Source: Siphonodentalium dalli
Lineage: Eukaryota > Mollusca > Scaphopoda > Gadilida > Siphonodentaliidae
Assembly (NCBI GenBank): GCA_032622095.1
Contig: CP136065.1
Coordinates: 64,525,094-64,589,093, forward strand
Length of the DNA stretch: 64,000 bases
Reading direction: 5' to 3'
Shown: in pieces, positions 24,736-35,777 of the stretch
How positions within the stretch are numbered: the first letter of the stretch is position 1
How the letters are laid out: each line of letters begins with the position of its first letter
Translations under genes and position numbers: made by a program
Notes under the pieces: model-generated
Database searches by the model: none
The model's input: the letters and a program-made list of their open reading frames with translations, nothing else
Told to the model about the DNA's origin: nothing

Positions 24736-24953
24736 TCAATGAATCCATTATATGGAAGAGTAGATCCATCAGCAATGGAAACTCTAAGACCAAGTTTGTT
24801 AATGGAGTGAATAACAGGTTTATTTGGCAGTGACTCATAGCAACTACGAGAAACTGTTGTAACCATAGATCCACTATCAATAAGAGCAGTGACCTTCTTT
24901 CCCTGGATGAATACATAAGTCTCATTATATTGACCTACTAATCTATCAATCAA
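24681..24953 (-). pseudogene. Gypsy aspartic protease region
   Basis: The frame contains the retropepsin active-site triad in VTALIDSGSMVTTVS, followed by a typical IADGST-like strand. It continues upstream of the ATG at 24953 in the -1 frame relative to gag, as in gag-pol elements that use ribosomal frameshifting. It leaves the coding register near 24730, where the correct continuation lies in the frame of 23863-24735. The protease matures Gag and Pol in virus-like particles. Confidence 0.8.
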
Positions 24954-25003
24954 GTTTTGGCCATTTGATTCACCGGCCTCTGGCTGACCAACGACAGAGG
25001 CGG

Positions 25004-26114
25004 TTAGGCTTTTGGCTGTGGCTTATAATTCTGTGATTCATCTTGATGGAATTCTTGATGATTAAATTTGAAACCACGACCACGATCTGGACCTTGATCT
25101 GTATTTCCCGAAGTCCAACCGCGCCCTCGTCCACGACCGAAACCCGAACCCCTCTGTGGTGTGTAGTTTCCATGTCCTCGTCCAAAACCAAAGTTAGACT
25201 GTGGTGGTGGTTGGGAAACTGCAGTCTGATCGAGGCGCTGCAAAATCAAGTCGAGCTTCTGGTCGATCTTAGTATCCAGTCGCTTCTCCAAATCATCAAG
25301 TTTCCTATCGAACTTCTTCTCCATCACATCAAACCTGTCTGGTGTTGTATCTGTCTGCGATGCATGTTGCTGGGCTTTATTCCTCAAAGAACCAGAAGTG
25401 GAGTGGACGCTAAGCTCTTTTTCCACTATACGAATTTCTCGCAGCAACATGTCGAAGTTTGATGAGTCTGACTCTTCAACTGCTCAGAATGTAGAGACGA
25501 GAAGAACTTATGCCGGAGCAGGTCATTCTTGGCGTAGCGCTCCATATTTCCACTATCGATTGCAGCTTCCAAAATAGATTCTAGTCTGCAACCAAAAGCA
25601 GTAACCGACTCATCTGGCTTCTGAGTAGAGTTAAAAAACTCTTGCATTAGCATACCATTTGATGAAACTTCATCAAAATGAGTATCAAGCTTTAATAAAA
25701 GTTGTGAAACCTTGGCGTGTTCCCCTAGAGGAATAATAACTTGACGGGCCATTCCCCGAAGGGATCTACGAATAGCCTGTAGAAGCCCACTATCTGAGAT
25801 CTCATCGTCGCTGGACAAGCAACGGATCTCATATCTAACTCACGATAAGTGACGTCACCTTTAAGAGGTGGATCGTCTCCTGAAAAACCAGATATCCTGG
25901 GTACATAAGTACTTACCTGCCTGAGAGAATAAGTATTGTTCCCAGAGGGAAGTTCATTACATGTGTTACCAGAAGTTGCTCCCTGCTTCTTGATTGAATC
26001 AAGAAGATTTTGCATGGGAGTTTTCGGTGTAGATGTGCTTGGAAAAACATTATACTTCCCTGAGGCTTTTAAAGTCTGTATCATTTCCTCTTCAGACATT
26101 GAGGCAGTCGTCAT
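25004..26114 (-). pseudogene. Gypsy gag, broken by two frameshifts, RGG-type C-terminus
   Basis: Three overlapping frames make one gag: 26114-25725, 25818-25426 and 25450-25004. The first starts MTTASMSEEEM and reaches VPRISGFSGDD, a block common in Ty3/Gypsy and PNMA-like Gags. The second holds the capsid core with LLQAIRRSLRGMARQVI and LLKLDTHFDEV. The third has a coiled-coil-like run (DRKLDDLEKRLDTKI) and a Gly/Arg-rich tail with GFGRGRGRG. Shifts lie near 25835 and 25470. No CCHC zinc knuckle is present; the RGG-like tail probably does the nucleic-acid binding. The gag stop is at 25004-25006 and pol continues in the -1 frame. Confidence 0.82.
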
Positions 26115-26646
26115 TTATAATGAACAAACTAATTATACTGTAATTAATTAAATATAATATCTGTTCTAGATTATAATAATCTTATAAGGACTAAGGAGAC
26201 TATAGAATATAGGTATAACTGAATTTTAGAAATTTACTAAAAATTTCCAAGTCATGCCTGTAGTAAGTAAATATTAACTAATTTACTAATCACGGAGTAA
26301 CTGAGACTAAGTCAGCTGAAAAAAAGTAATATCAGCTAAACATGTTGAAAATGTAAAGTAATTTCAGACAAAGTTGGCTGCAGAAGCTGAAATGTTTGAA
26401 ATTCTGACTAAGTCTGATACAAGTACACATGAGAGTAAACTGAAATAGAAATATTCTAAATCCGACTACGGAGTAATTGCAATATATTTAAACATCACCA
26501 AATAGCATGTCCAAAGTCGGCAATAAATATTGACGATATATGCTGAAAATATTCTAAGTCGAAACTAGTCACCTAATTTCAATAATAAATGCGGACAACA
26601 CCAAAAATTTTCAAAGTCCAAGCAATATATGCTGAAAATATTCTAT

Positions 26647-26860
26647 GTTGAAACAAGTTACCCAATTCCGATGTATAACAACGTCGGACAAATCTGAAAA
26701 GTTATAAAGTTGAAACAAGTTGCCTAACTCCGATGAATAACAACTTCGGACAAATCTGAAAAATTATGAAGTTGAAACAAGTTGCCTAACTCCGATGTAT
26801 AATAACTGCGGACAAATCTGAAAAGTTGAAGTTGAAACAAGTTTCCTATTCTCAATTTAA
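26647..26860. repeat. 62-base tandem repeat in the Gypsy leader
   Basis: Units begin GTTGAAACAAGTT at 26647, 26709, 26771 and 26831, giving spacings of 62, 62 and 60. Each contains TCCGATGTATAA-like and GGACAAATCTGAAAA blocks. More diverged related units (TGCTGAAAATATTCTA) extend left to about 26520. Confidence 0.85.
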
Positions 26861-27408
26861 CGACAACTGAGTTATAAATATTTAGTGTGAGCACTATCGT
26901 CACCATTGAAATTAAATAGTTCTGAAAGTTTTCAAAGACGCAAGCGCAGCTGAAATATAATTACTCAAAACACAATCATGCAATTCTCGAACAAACACAC
27001 AAGTGTAAGAAAAAGTGCATGGGTGAGAGCCTAATGCACAAAGATTTTCACACGCCTAGCGACTACTTACACCAAACACACTCACAAGTGCACATACTGA
27101 AAAAGGTTAAAGAAAACTGCTAACCCACATGAGAGAAAAGTGGAGCTAAATTACATGAGACCCATGTTAGTTGGTGCGGAAAAAAAACAGACGGCAAAAA
27201 ATAGCAAAATCCAAAATGGCCCAAAAAATGTGGATTTTTGTTTTTAATTGAAACCTATATACTATTCCTAATGATAAGTTGGTCAGACGCACAGATCGCC
27301 TACCTGAATAACATCAACAATATAGTATATAAAAAATTCCATGAATGGAATTTAGCACCATATAACAAATCACCATACAAATATGAAATGTCACTTTAAG
27401 AGGGTCAC

Positions 27409-28943
27409 CCTATTTACCGAGAACAACCGAGAACAACCGAGAACAACCGAGAACAAGGTTTAAAATGCCTTATATACATTAAATATAGTGTTTTATTTGA
27501 AATATCTACAGTGGACATCAATATTTTCATTAAAATGTTTACTTTTATGCATTTAACCGACATATTGTTAACAAATTGTAAGCGCCACCGAGCGACGATC
27601 TCGTTTAACACACAGCGTATCGGCTTAATTAATTAAGCTTGTTCTCGGTTTGTAGTGTCTTCTCGGCTTGATAATTAAGCTTGTTCTCGGTTTTTAGTGT
27701 CTTCTCGGTTTGACACGAATTTAAACTTCCATCAGCTTTTATCCGGGCTATTCACTTATTACAGCACTCGAGCTCCACCATTTGAGACTCGGCACATTTA
27801 CCCCATCAAAGGGGAGTGTGTGACATTGCCCTTTGTGACTTTTTTTCGTCTGTTGATAGCAAAACAGTCGAAGGAGCTGATACGAATTGTAGAATTTGTT
27901 TTAGACGTCTATCTCTTCGTCCCGGTGGCAAGTTTACCCAAATTTGATGTCTTACTTTGAATTTTTCCGCTAACTGAAAGTCACCAGTTGAGTGCAGCGC
28001 ACTTCTAATATCCCTGAGTTGATCATTTACAATTTCATAAAGTCTGTCTGTTAAGTCTGGGAGTTTTAATATTTTCCAATCGGTTGATAATTTTATAATA
28101 TTATTCATTGATTCACAATTGTTATTAGTTCAAAATTTAGGAATGTTTTTATTTTGCTTTCGAGCGTCAAATATTTTTAGTTCGTAATCTCGGCATGAAT
28201 GAATTTGTCAAATATCGTCTGTTTTGCATAAGTATGTCAGCTTCTATCTCATCATATGTCTGCCATTGTCAATTGTCGTCAGAAGTCCAGTATTGAAAAC
28301 CTAATTGATTACTTGATAAATAAGATAAAAACCGATGGTAAGATTAAAAAGTACCATCCCAATGCAACAATAAAGGTCCTAAAAGTATTGGTGGATCTGA
28401 AGTTGATTTCCTTATAATATTAGGGTTTTTTTTTAAATAATAGTTGTTACATAGCAAGATGCAAGATTAAATGTTCCGTCGATACCAATTATAGATCCAG
28501 TTTCAATTGCTGATTTGAGAAGTAGGATTTGTTCTTCCAAGTGACAGATTACAGAAGGTGTTTTTTTGCATCAGTTGTAATTATTTCTTTAATATATTTC
28601 TCACCTACAATGTTATGCACTCACACATCGCAGTGATTAACTAACAGTAACACATATTAGTGTACACAACTCAATTAATTCTCATCACCAAACAGACCCA
28701 GGTCCCGTTAATTAACACTTAGGCACGACTCATGCCTTTGTGTTACCGCCAGCCGAGAACATGGCAGCGACGTTTCAAGTTCTCGGTATACGTAAAATAA
28801 CTACATATATGTCATTTAAATGGTCAAATATGGTACAATATCTACTTAAGAGTGATATATACACTATACTTGGACATTATTATGACTTATTTATTAATTT
28901 TGGACTTGTTCTCGGTTGTTCTCGGTTGTTCTCGGTAAATAGG
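27409..28943. mobile_element. DNA element with CCGAGAACAA-repeat inverted ends, inside the Gypsy leader
   Basis: The left end reads TATTTACCGAGAACAACCGA with the decamer CCGAGAACAA repeated four times. The right end is the inverted form, repeated three times and ending GGTAAATA. Additional TTCTCGG motifs cluster subterminally near 27635-27715 and 28750, like transposase binding sites. The inside has no transposase; a 100-codon - strand frame (27806-28108) is of unknown nature. The flanks match poorly for an 8-base duplication, so the superfamily is open. Confidence 0.7.
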
Positions 28944-29781
28944 AGGTCCGCTTTAAGACAGACAATGACATTCATAACATGTCGACTGTCATATCACATC
29001 AATGGAAGAACTATCATAAATACATTTGAATATAATTAGTCAAGATTATTTAGTGTCTATTTCATAGCACCTATAAACTGACAGAAATATTGTCACGGAA
29101 ATGAAAGTCCAACGAACAGTTTCCAACGACGAACAAATCTCAATGAATCGACAAGCGACGGTATCCCAAAGTGTATAGATCGAAGTTCCACGTTTTGACG
29201 GTCGCGAACGCGAATGGTAGGCCTACGCAACAGTTTTAACGCGAAGCCGGCTATAACGAATACCTCATTCTGTCTCAACAATGCACTGATGGTATTATAC
29301 AGTTTTAAACTTGAATAAATAGTTGATTTTCAAGCGACACAAATTGTTTTGACATCTTTTTCGCTGATCACTTCAAATCAGGGAAACCCAATTTATTTAT
29401 AGAAAATAAGATGTGACGTCACTCGCCACCGGTGTCCAAGAAATAAGGTCCGGGCTTCTCAGTCAGTGGGAGGGGGTGTATGAAAACTTTGCCCTACCTC
29501 AATGGTCTCTGATTCCCAATCTCTTAAACACATCGTTACCACGATTCCTTAGAAAAACCCGAACATTCTGTGATCTTTAGTCTTTTGTGCACAGAATCGT
29601 GTATCCGGAGAATCCCAAGCTCACACGTAGCTTGCAACTGTGTAGGTTACACGAACAGCGACACACAAGAGTCCAGATGGTCGATTCCTCCCGCGATGGT
29701 GTTAACCCCGTGGTGATTTTCTGCGAAGAAAATCGGGCACCATCTCGTTCTCTGGAATCGCCGCTGGATCACACTTTATTA

Positions 29782-29799
29782 GTCCCATATCGGGCGCCA
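29782..29799 (-). promoter_or_regulatory. Primer binding site, tRNA-Lys-like
   Basis: On the element strand the 18 bases TGGCGCCCGATATGGGAC lie four bases inside the 5' LTR end. TGGCGCCC and the terminal GGGAC match the primer binding sites that pair with the 3' end of tRNA-Lys. The middle has mismatches. The position fixes the orientation of the element on the - strand. Confidence 0.85.
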
Positions 29800-29803
29800 A
29801 GTT

Positions 29804-30927
29804 TGTTGTACGGCTGGATTTAACGTAGATCTAGTAACTCCAACAACAAATTAAAGGGTTAATAAATATACATTCGCACGTAGTCGTGTGTTTTTATGCT
29901 TAACGTCACAGACGATCATTGCTTCCTAGTTCAAATAGTTAATTTGGTTACGATTATAAGAACCGGAAGTTGCGCAGTGTAATGTTAAATCAGGTCCGCG
30001 CACACATTCGAAAGACGCTGTGCAATCAACGATATAGATTCTAAGAACAGCCAGCATCGCAAGACAGCGGCTGTTACTTCATTACGCTAATTACTAATTA
30101 AACATTCTCATTGGTTGATGAGTTATTACGAGGGGGGACAGCTTGAGAAATCTAAAAGCTAATAGGATAGCGTCCTTTCACAAGAACTTTCGTTGGGTGT
30201 AGGACGCAAAAAGTTTTCGTCGTGGTTTTTCCTTGCTTTCTAAGTTTCAACTCGTTTTGTTTAAATTCACAAACTTTTACAACACACAAGTTTTAGTTTC
30301 TTGGCCCACCACCACCCCATAGAGCACCACCTTTTCTTCAGAGGCGGTCTTTTGGTCGCCCGCAACATTATTTTTAGGTTATGTAAATATTCTATTTCAG
30401 GATTCGTTATGTATATAAATATTTTATGATTTTCTATATAAATGTCCCATCTCAAAAACACAGCTGATGGGAGCCATATCCACAATAAAACAATGTCTTC
30501 ATCTTTCTTCACTTTAACCCTGGGTCGTTATGCATAAAGTGTATTTAAAATAAAGGCATCAACATAATCATATCACAGCAGTCAGTATTAAAAACCATTA
30601 AAGATACTCCATAAAATGAAATCTGCATTTCAATATATATATCTAGAATTGGTAATCCAAAATAATACGTCCGACCATTTCAAATATTAATTACCGAGTG
30701 CCCCCCAGACCGCGCTAATTTTCCCTCCAGTAACAGGTGAGTGCTAATCAGTGTGCAGGTGACACAATCATTCATGCTCGCTCTCACGCGCACACACACT
30801 GACACACATCTCAGTTAACCCACAAAAGGCTGAAATAACAAAGCAGGGTGCGCGCAAATATCATGATACATAACAGAATATATACAACCGCGGTGTACTA
30901 AAACATATAAAAACGGCACCTATAACA
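29804..30927 (-). repeat. 5' LTR of the Gypsy element, long form
   Basis: It is 1124 bases long with the same TG...CA ends as the 3' LTR. Shared parts are 29804-29872 and about 30533-30927, nearly identical to the short LTR. The difference is an extra segment of about 670 bases (29868-30537), bordered by ATAAA on both sides and lacking inverted ends. It is either ancestral LTR sequence lost from the 3' copy by microhomology deletion or an insertion with a 5-base duplication. The LTR holds the element's promoter in the U3 part near 30927. Confidence 0.88.
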
Positions 30928-33900
30928 CGAGTATGATATATTTGAGCTTTCCTGGAATAACACTGAAGATAAAAATTTGCAATTTTCGCACGGTCAATGT
31001 TTAGTTTGCGCTTAAATTCTTCGAGTGTGTTTGACGATTTTATTGAATTCGATAGACTATTCCATGCTCGTGTAGCCGAAGGCAGAAAAGTATTCATGTA
31101 AATGTCTCTGTTGCTGCCAGGCGGGTGGATACTAATATGCCTAAAATTGTAACCAGATGAAGTGGAATCGGGAGGAATCATGTTTGATAGATAAGACGGA
31201 GCTTGGTTACTAGTCATTTTGAAAAATTGTATCATTTTCTGTTTTGTTCTACGTGAGGAAATTGTTTCCCAGCCGGTTTCTAATAGTAAGTTGCGATCGC
31301 TGGTACTTCTCGTGGCCCCAGTGACAATTTGTGCCATTTCATACTGAATATCTTCGATATAATCGCTCATATATTTTGGTATGTTATCCCATACTGGTGA
31401 TGCATATTCAAGAGTGGGTCTAACAAAAGCAAGATATATAGTTTCAAGGGTCTTTCTGCTCAGTCTGAATTTGTGCTTCCTAATCATATTTACCTTTTTC
31501 CATGCCCTATCGGTTATGTTACTTATGTGAGTTTCCCATGAACCGATGTTGTCAAAAGTGAGGCCAAGATGTTTGTGATTTTCTACTTCAGTTACGTGAG
31601 AATCAGCCATGATTAGGGGTGGGTGAACTATATTTGTAGATTTCTTTGATATCATTAAAGCTTCAGTTTTGAGGGGATTAAATTTTACGAGCCATTTTTT
31701 TGACCAATCGACAATAGTGGCAATGTCTCTATTAATTATTTCAGCTGCTAAAACAGGGTTCTCGACACATAAATATATTGACGTATCATCAGCAAATAGA
31801 CGTATGTTGCACGTGATGTTTTCGGTTATGTCGTTAATGTAAATCAGGAATAACAGTGGGCCTAATATTGAGCCTTGAGGCACACCTGCGGAAACATTTT
31901 GCCACTCAGAAGTTCAGAACTAGCATTATCAACTATAACTCTCTGTTGACGACATTCAAGATAAGATGAAATTAGTTCATATACTTTACCCTTTATTCCA
32001 AGTTTCTTAAGCTTAAACAGGAGACCTTTGTGCCAAACCTTGTCAAAGGCTTTGCTTATATCACAAAAAATACATCGAATTTCTTTACCTTCGTCCAGAG
32101 ATCTGCTAATATAGTCATATATGTCAGTAAGCTGATATACTGTAGAGTCACCTTTTTTGAATCCAGATTGGTAAACAGAAAGTAACTTATTTTCGTCTAG
32201 ATATGTCCAAAGGTATTTGTAAATGCACTTCTCATAAGTTTTGGATATACAGCTCAGAAGAGAAATGGGGCGGTAGTTCGCTATTATGATTGGGTCACCA
32301 TTTTTAAAAATAGGAGTCACATTGGATTTTTTCCATTCATGAGAATAGTAACTCTTGTTTGTGAAAATATTGAAGAAATAGGAAAGTGGTTCAGAAAGAG
32401 ACGAGGCACACTGTTTTAGCATACGTGGGCTAATATTATCAGGTCCACAGGCTTTGGAAACTTTTAACTTTTTAAGAGCATTAAAAACGTCGACTGATGT
32501 GATTTTTATGTCCGCTAGTTCGGGAGCAGTTTCTGTATATTGAATGGTAGAGCTCAAGTGAGTATTGCATAAATTATCATCAACTTTAGATATTTCACAA
32601 AAATAATCATTCAACGCATGTGCCTTTTCAGAAGGGGAAACTAGATAACAGTCGTTGCTTAAAAGAGGGGGTATTGCTTTTGTGGTGGGGGAAATTACTT
32701 TCTGCAGATTTTGCCCAGGAAGGTGAGGAATTTTTTAATTTGGCGATTCTATGTAGTCTATTGCGTTGGCGCATTAGTTTTCTTACCCCACACGTCAACC
32801 AAGGAGGACAGTCTTTTCTTATGCAGACTGTTTTATTTGGAATAAATTTCAGACAAGCATTTTGTAACATTTCTGTCAGTTCGTTGTTAATCTTAGATAC
32901 ATGAAGATTATGGCTAACATTTTTTAAATCCCAATTAGATAACATGTTGTTAATGCCTTCGTATTCGGCTCTATCGTAGTTCCAAATAAGTCGTTTAGTA
33001 GATAACTGAGTTGGTAAAGTTAAATCAATGTCGAGTTTAACTGGGGCATGGTATCGGATACGATCATAAAAAAATGGACTTATTACATCTGCGTAGCATA
33101 CATAATCGTCACAGTTTGTGAAGAACAGATCGAGGGTCGACGATGATGTTTCCGTGAAATGGGTCGGCGAATGCACAAGCTGTTTGATACCACAGTGCGT
33201 ACATATACTATTAATCTTACCATTGGTATCTTCGACATAATTTTCATTGAAGTCGCCAGCTACGATTACCAAGTTTACGTCATCGATTGCGCTTTTAATG
33301 TTGAGTTCAATAGTATCCCAATGCGAAACTGGTGATTGAGGGGGTCTGTAGAAGCAGCCAAGAATAATACTTTTACTACACACTTTGATTTCGACCAATA
33401 CGGACCCAAGGCCTGGAACTATCAGATCATTACGGAATTTATAAGGAATACAGTCGCGAATATAAATACTCACACCACCACCGGATGTTTCGGTATTCCT
33501 GTCATTTCTAATTGGGTCATGAAAACCGTGAAGTAAAACTTCGGAAGTTTCCACTGAATTTTTAAGCCATGTTTCAGTGGAAAAGCAAATATCGAAATTA
33601 GCAGACTCAGCATTTAGTATTGTCATTTTATTTTTGATGCTCTGGGTGTTCAGAAGTAACATGGAACAGTGTCTTTGCATCGCATATTTGTTGGCAGGAC
33701 CCGGGTTCAGTTCGATATCGCCGCTTAACATTAGTAATAAGAATATAATGGAAGTTGCGGTTAAGTAACATAATAATTTTGCCTTGTGTGTGTGTATTAT
33801 AACATGTCGATCTGTACTAACTTGCCAAGGGGCCTTATTTTCGCGGATGATTTTCAAAACTGTTTGTATTAAATGTGGACAAGTACATGATATCAAAAGT

Positions 33901-34064
33901 AACAGACTTACAATTTGAATCTCTGGCAATTTTCTTGAACGTAAGAAAAGGTAAATGATGATAGTTTCAGACATATTCTGGTCAAAGCGTTTTCCCCTGG
34001 GTGGTCGAGACGCTCTCGACAGAAAGCTGCCAATCCGAGCACGATATTGTATTATATCAACCAT
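30928..34064 (-). pseudogene. LINE B ORF2: 2A motif, endonuclease, reverse transcriptase, broken
   Basis: The frame begins at 34064 (MVDIIQ), and the MSET start equivalent to LINE A is at 33974. A hydrophobic run leads to LMLSGDIELNPGP, a consensus 2A peptide (33696-33719). The APE endonuclease follows, with FSTETWL, LGCFYRPP, AGDFNENY and SSTLDLFFTN. At about 32712 a deletion of about 120 bases relative to LINE A breaks the frame. RT resumes at 32614 with NYRPISLL and DISKAFDKVW. A 7-base duplication near 31905 shifts it again into the frame from 31883 (PQGSILGPLLF, LFADDTSIY). The frame then runs into the Gypsy LTR at 30927, and the last part of the protein is at 18634-18923. ORF2 nicks target DNA and reverse-transcribes the LINE RNA. 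Confidence 0.92.
33696..33719 (-). other. 2A 'ribosome skipping' peptide motif in LINE B ORF2
   Basis: The codons read DIELNPGP, fitting the 2A consensus D(V/I)ExNPGP, in which the ribosome fails to join the final Gly and Pro. It sits about 90 residues after the MSET methionine, right after a hydrophobic segment and just before the endonuclease. 2A-like motifs at this position are known in APE-type LINEs of sea urchins and other animals. The predicted result is release of the N-terminal peptide from the endonuclease-RT. Confidence 0.85.
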
Positions 34065-35777
34065 TGTCCCATGTATATAGTATAAATTTCAAAACATATA
34101 AATAGCTCGGCGGTTGGCAGATATGATTTACACACTGAACAAATGTTGGATCAGGATGTTTAAGATGTTGGCGTGAGATACACGGTTTATCTTGGTCATG
34201 TGCAGTTGAGGGAGAGATTGGAAAGATAGCAGAAGATACGAGAAAGAAAAGACAAAAGAAATATAACTCTATTAGTGATCCCGGGATTGGGGGAATCATT
34301 ACTTACGAGCTGTTGCTCGCATGTAGTTGATGGGTCAATATAAATATATTAATATATTAGTTCTCTACGTTATGGGGCCCAAGCATCGCGACATAACGAC
34401 CATAAAGGGAATAAACACCGATGGGAGTTTCTATATCAACATGACTATACGGGTTAATTGTGTAAAACAAAACAAAAATATAATTTGATATATAGAATGA
34501 GGCGTTTTAAAGAGATAGTTGTTCGAAGGTCGACTGCCTAAATATTACGCACTAAAGCAATATACAAATATAAAATACGCAACAGTATGGTATATATGGA
34601 AGACAACACGAACAGACGAGCGGACAGACGGAAGAGGAGACGCGTGGACCTGAAGGCGTACGTTATGACATATCCGGTATTTGATTTGAGATGCACAGAC
34701 AGACGGACCGACGATCACGGCACACGTGTTTGTGAATACCACTATGCTGACGACAGTGATCGTGTTTGGAAGATTACCGGTACATAATAAATATTGGAAT
34801 AATAAGTAAAGCGTTTAAGTATATTACCATGTGTCGAATCAAAAGATGATTGTCCAGAATGCGGCAAACTACCATTTGTTATGAAATAAAGACGGTGCAT
34901 TCGTGCTTGTATACGTCCAACAGAAATGCGGTCAGTGATTAGGCTCCACAGTTCAGTGGACGTATGGCGACAGGTCACAGCTGTCGACGTATCTCGTGTG
35001 AGCGGTTCGTGATTGTACGGGTTACAGACAATGGGTCGAACACAAAATATTCGTGGCGGGTCCGTGTATCAGGTAATGGGGTCACTAGTACATGTGAGGT
35101 CCTCACGCGGGCACGACGAATTTGGATAACACGAGAGGTGCATGACAGCATACTGGGTTGGTTAAACGTCGACAGACTGGAATTATAGTTCCCCGGTGTA
35201 GTTTCGCAGCAGATTTATTCCACAGAATAACATCAATTGGTGATATGTTATATAGGTTGGTGTGTATATGTTATATCCGTATATAGGTCGACATAAATCA
35301 CTTGGAAGAGATTATAATTTTCTCATAAGTGCGATTGGCATTTTTTGTCATAAGGTTTATGGGCAATTAATGCAAGATATAATTTGGGAAGGGGTAGATC
35401 AAAAATACAAGCGTAACCAAGGTTTGGGAAGTACAGTTATGCATACAACAATTGCTATAGCTATATATAGATTGGTACCTTAGTTTGTTCTGGGTACCAT
35501 GATGGTGGGAGTGGGCTTGCCTCTAGCTCAGTTTGATACTGGGGCAGAACAATTTTATAACTTTAACATATTTCACAGGTAGACCAAGATAAATAAAACA
35601 CTGGACCCACGATCATATTTTCAGTAGTTGAGAATCCAGTGATTCATTCACATTGACATTATAATTAGGTTATCTATAAATTGTTTCAGATATATAGAGG
35701 CTTATCTGGAACTTATGCCAATCTAGGCTGACTATATACAGAAAGGCACACGGTGTGTGACTCGGGCGGTGACACAG
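34065..35777 (-). other. Inter-ORF region of LINE B
   Basis: About 1.7 kb between ORF1 and ORF2. This is long for the family type, and part may be 5' extension of ORF2 or a further insertion. Frames here are short; one (34057-34299, - strand) begins with a hydrophobic leader and overlaps the ORF2 start in another frame. I saw no inverted ends or target duplication. Confidence 0.4.

Larger units (their letters stand above)
26115..29781 (-). other. Long Gypsy leader between primer site and gag
   Basis: About 3.7 kb, of which about 1.5 kb (27409-28943) is a later insertion, leaving roughly 2.1 kb of leader. No supportable ORF is seen. It contains a 62-base tandem repeat (26647-26860). Long leaders occur in some Gypsy elements, and this one could hold packaging or translation signals. 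Confidence 0.55.
18924..30927 (-). mobile_element. Ty3/mdg4 (Gypsy) LTR retrotransposon inserted in LINE B
   Basis: Both ends carry LTRs (TG...CA) in direct orientation. There is a tRNA-Lys-like primer binding site next to the 5' LTR (29782-29799) and a purine tract next to the 3' LTR. The internal order on the - strand is long leader, gag, protease, RT, RNase H, integrase, then a 1.6-kb post-pol region. The RT-RNase H-integrase order is that of Ty3/Gypsy elements. The copy is dead: gag has two frameshifts, pol has a frameshift and a small RT deletion, and RNase H has lost a catalytic Asp. The two LTRs differ at only about five bases over the shared ~450, by eye, so it is fairly recent. Confidence 0.93.

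Noticed and set aside
21484-25462. Several + strand frames opposite the Gypsy gag-pol
   Set aside because: They are antisense shadows of gag and pol without any domain of their own.
29868-30537. Extra block of the 5' LTR as a separate transposon
   Set aside because: ATAAA flanks it, but it lacks inverted ends or TG...CA ends; loss from the other LTR by microhomology is equally likely, so it is not called as an element.
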